The translations under genes were made by a program, and so were the position numbers. A DNA stretch of 64,000 bases from Agriterribacter sp035444585 (GTDB lineage: Bacteria; Bacteroidota; Bacteroidia; Chitinophagales; Chitinophagaceae): NCBI RefSeq assembly GCF_035444585.1, contig NZ_DAOMOZ010000001.1, positions 1-64,000 of the forward strand. The letters are read 5' to 3'. Of the stretch, positions 62,815 through 64,000 are shown piece by piece (positions within the stretch are counted from its first letter, which is position 1; each line of letters begins with the position of its first letter). The notes under the pieces are model-generated. The model had not been told where the DNA came from. It ran no database searches and worked only from the letters and a program-made list of their open reading frames with translations.

Positions 62815-63617
62815 TGCAACAAACGGATTTAAGTATGGATTTGAAAGGAACCAATATTTTAATTACAGGAGGAGGCGGATACGGCGTGGCAAGCGGTATA
62901 TGCCAGGCGCTTTCGCAGTTGGGTGCCCGTTTAATAATAAATGAGCCCACTGAAGAAAAGCTGGATGCTGTTATGAAGCGGTATCCCGATGCAGTTCCCG
63001 CGCCTGCGGATATCAGCAAGCCGGAAGAGGTTAAAGTGATGTTTGATCGCCTGGGCAGGGAAGTAGGCACGATCCACGGGTTGGTCAACAATGCAGGTAT
63101 AGGGCTGAGCAGGCTTGCGCATGAGGCAAGCGAGGAGGAGTTCGACCATCTTTATCGTGTTGATATAAAAGGTGTCTGGATAATGTCGGGATATTTTGTG
63201 CGTCAGTTGTTGAATAATAAAGCAGAAGGCAATATCGTAAATGTATCCTCCGTACATGCCCGTTCCACCATGGCAAGATATGCTATATATGCCGGGGCCA
63301 AAGCGGCGGTAGAAGGACTGACCCGCGGAATGGCGGTTGAGCTGGGAATGTACGGCATCAGGGTGAATGCGATCGCTCCCGGGTATGTGCATGCGGAACA
63401 GAATTATGCGCTGATCGGTACCTGGACCAATGATCCCCACGGGTGGATCAGGCATTATATTGAAAATGAACAGGCCATTCCCCGTGCGGTTGATCCGCTG
63501 GATTGTGGTCATGTAGCCGCTTTTTTATTATCCGGCTTAAGCCGCTCTGTTACCGGTCAAACCATATATGTTGACAATGGGGATACGATCAAGCTAACAG
63601 GCGCTATGCCGGCATAG
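62811..63617 (+). CDS. SDR family oxidoreductase
   Basis: A 268-residue short-chain dehydrogenase. ILITGGGGYGVASGI near the start is a lengthened glycine motif, with NNAG in GLVNNAGIGLSR and YAIYAGAKAAVEG giving Tyr and Lys (Ser in NVSSVHAR). The end TGQTIYVDNGDTIKL is typical. It overlaps the RraA-like gene by 4 bp (ATGA). ATG is followed by a second ATG (62814), so either could start. It likely oxidises a hydroxyl of the sugar-acid intermediate. In L-fuconate and L-rhamnonate routes an SDR acts after the enolase-superfamily dehydratase. Confidence 0.92.
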   Translation: MMQQTDLSMDLKGTNILITGGGGYGVASGICQALSQLGARLIINEPTEEKLDAVMKRYPDAVPAPADISKPEEVKVMFDRLGREVGTIHGLVNNAGIGLSRLAHEASEEEFDHLYRVDIKGVWIMSGYFVRQLLNNKAEGNIVNVSSVHARSTMARYAIYAGAKAAVEGLTRGMAVELGMYGIRVNAIAPGYVHAEQNYALIGTWTNDPHGWIRHYIENEQAIPRAVDPLDCGHVAAFLLSGLSRSVTGQTIYVDNGDTIKLTGAMPA

Positions 63618-63666
63618 CAGCATTGAACAGGAAAAATTATAAGATCAACAAAAGTTTATTCAGTTA

Positions 63667-64000
63667 ATGAAAATTTCCAGTATTACCTGTTATGAAGTAA
63701 TTGTTCCTGCCCGGCCGGATACCATCAACAGCGCATCGCTCAACAAGCCGCTGCATAAATTACCGGTAGGCTCCAAAGGCGGATGGAGCGTGCAGTTCGA
63801 CAGGCTTCCCAAGCTGATCGTCCGTATGGAACTGAGCACGGGTATCGTTGGATGGGGTGAGCTGTACCGGAATCACGACTGGCGGATCGTGGAAGATATG
63901 ATCGGGGTGTTGCTGGGTAAGGATCTCAATACGCTGATCATCCAAAAGCTTCCCTTTAACTTTTGCAGGGAGTATGATGGTTTTGAGTGTGCCGTATGGG
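63667..64000 (+). CDS. N-terminal part of an enolase-superfamily dehydratase or racemase (cut by window edge)
   Basis: Starts at the ATG at 63667 and is open to the window end (111 complete codons). The protein begins MKISSITCYEVIVPARPDT and continues LIVRMELSTGIVGWGELYRNHDWRIVEDMIG, the capping-domain pattern of the mandelate racemase/muconate lactonising group, with the conserved GWGE turn. The catalytic Lys/Asp/Glu residues lie in the missing part, so racemase and sugar-acid dehydratase cannot be separated. The RraA-like and SDR partners favour a sugar-acid dehydratase. It is 49 bp behind the SDR gene. Confidence 0.85.
   Translation, partial: MKISSITCYEVIVPARPDTINSASLNKPLHKLPVGSKGGWSVQFDRLPKLIVRMELSTGIVGWGELYRNHDWRIVEDMIGVLLGKDLNTLIIQKLPFNFCREYDGFECAVW

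Noticed and set aside
1..64000. tRNA or rRNA genes
   Set aside because: I looked for TpsiC-arm and cloverleaf patterns while reading and saw none that closed. A covariance search would be needed to exclude them.

Overview
The window comes from a member of the Bacteroidota, most likely Chitinophagaceae. It carries two SusC/SusD outer-membrane uptake pairs, a FecR anti-sigma protein and many lipoproteins with short lipoboxes. Ribosome-binding sites are weak. At least ten genes sit just downstream of a TAnnTTTG -7 element, several with a TTG about 19-21 bp further upstream. The left edge (1 to about 600) is more AT-rich and less orderly than the rest.

Layout. 1-369 is the end of an unidentified gene. 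613-4309 is a small redox cluster: AraC-type regulator, ene-reductase, SDR and pirin. 4319-6584 (minus) holds PlsC, a DUF4258 protein and a SirB1-like transglutaminase. 6787-13248 (minus) is a complete L-rhamnose catabolic operon: RhaT, RhaD/lactaldehyde dehydrogenase fusion, RhaM, RhaI and a kinase. 13589-17603 is cell envelope: lipoprotein L,D-transpeptidase, RlpA-like protein, OmpA/TSP3 porin and a 38-residue lipoprotein. 17870-29598 is mixed housekeeping: exonuclease, mannosyltransferase, EamA permease, S9 peptidase, SatD/DUF3307 pair, DUF1080, RpiA, a frameshifted phosphodiester glycosidase, DUF4197 and TruA. 29700-39703 (minus) has an esterase, a propeller/helical secreted protein and a SusD-SusC-FecR set. 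39896-51793 is core: GuaB, DprA, thioredoxin-like protein, UbiX, LolA, FtsK, peptide deformylase, RNase Z and BON proteins. 52092-64000 is a second uptake and catabolism locus: divergent AraC regulator, SusC, SusD, DUF6807, two Gfo/Idh/MocA oxidoreductases, RraA-like aldolase, SDR and the start of an enolase-superfamily enzyme.

The two sugar loci can be read as pathways. The rha operon imports L-rhamnose, mutarotates, isomerises and phosphorylates it, cleaves it to DHAP and L-lactaldehyde, and oxidises the aldehyde. The right-hand locus looks like outer-membrane capture followed by oxidation and a dehydratase/dehydrogenase/aldolase route for a sugar acid; its substrate cannot be read from sequence.

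The most unusual non-coding signals are: three identical-core palindromes at exact 29-bp spacing, the last filling the promoter spacer of a SatD-like gene (23520-23604); three hairpin-plus-box units in a 637-bp gene-free stretch (42611-43127) that look like small RNA or attenuator copies; degenerate heptamer arrays in at least six intergenic gaps; and AraC-style half-sites 21 bp apart in front of both AraC-linked operons.
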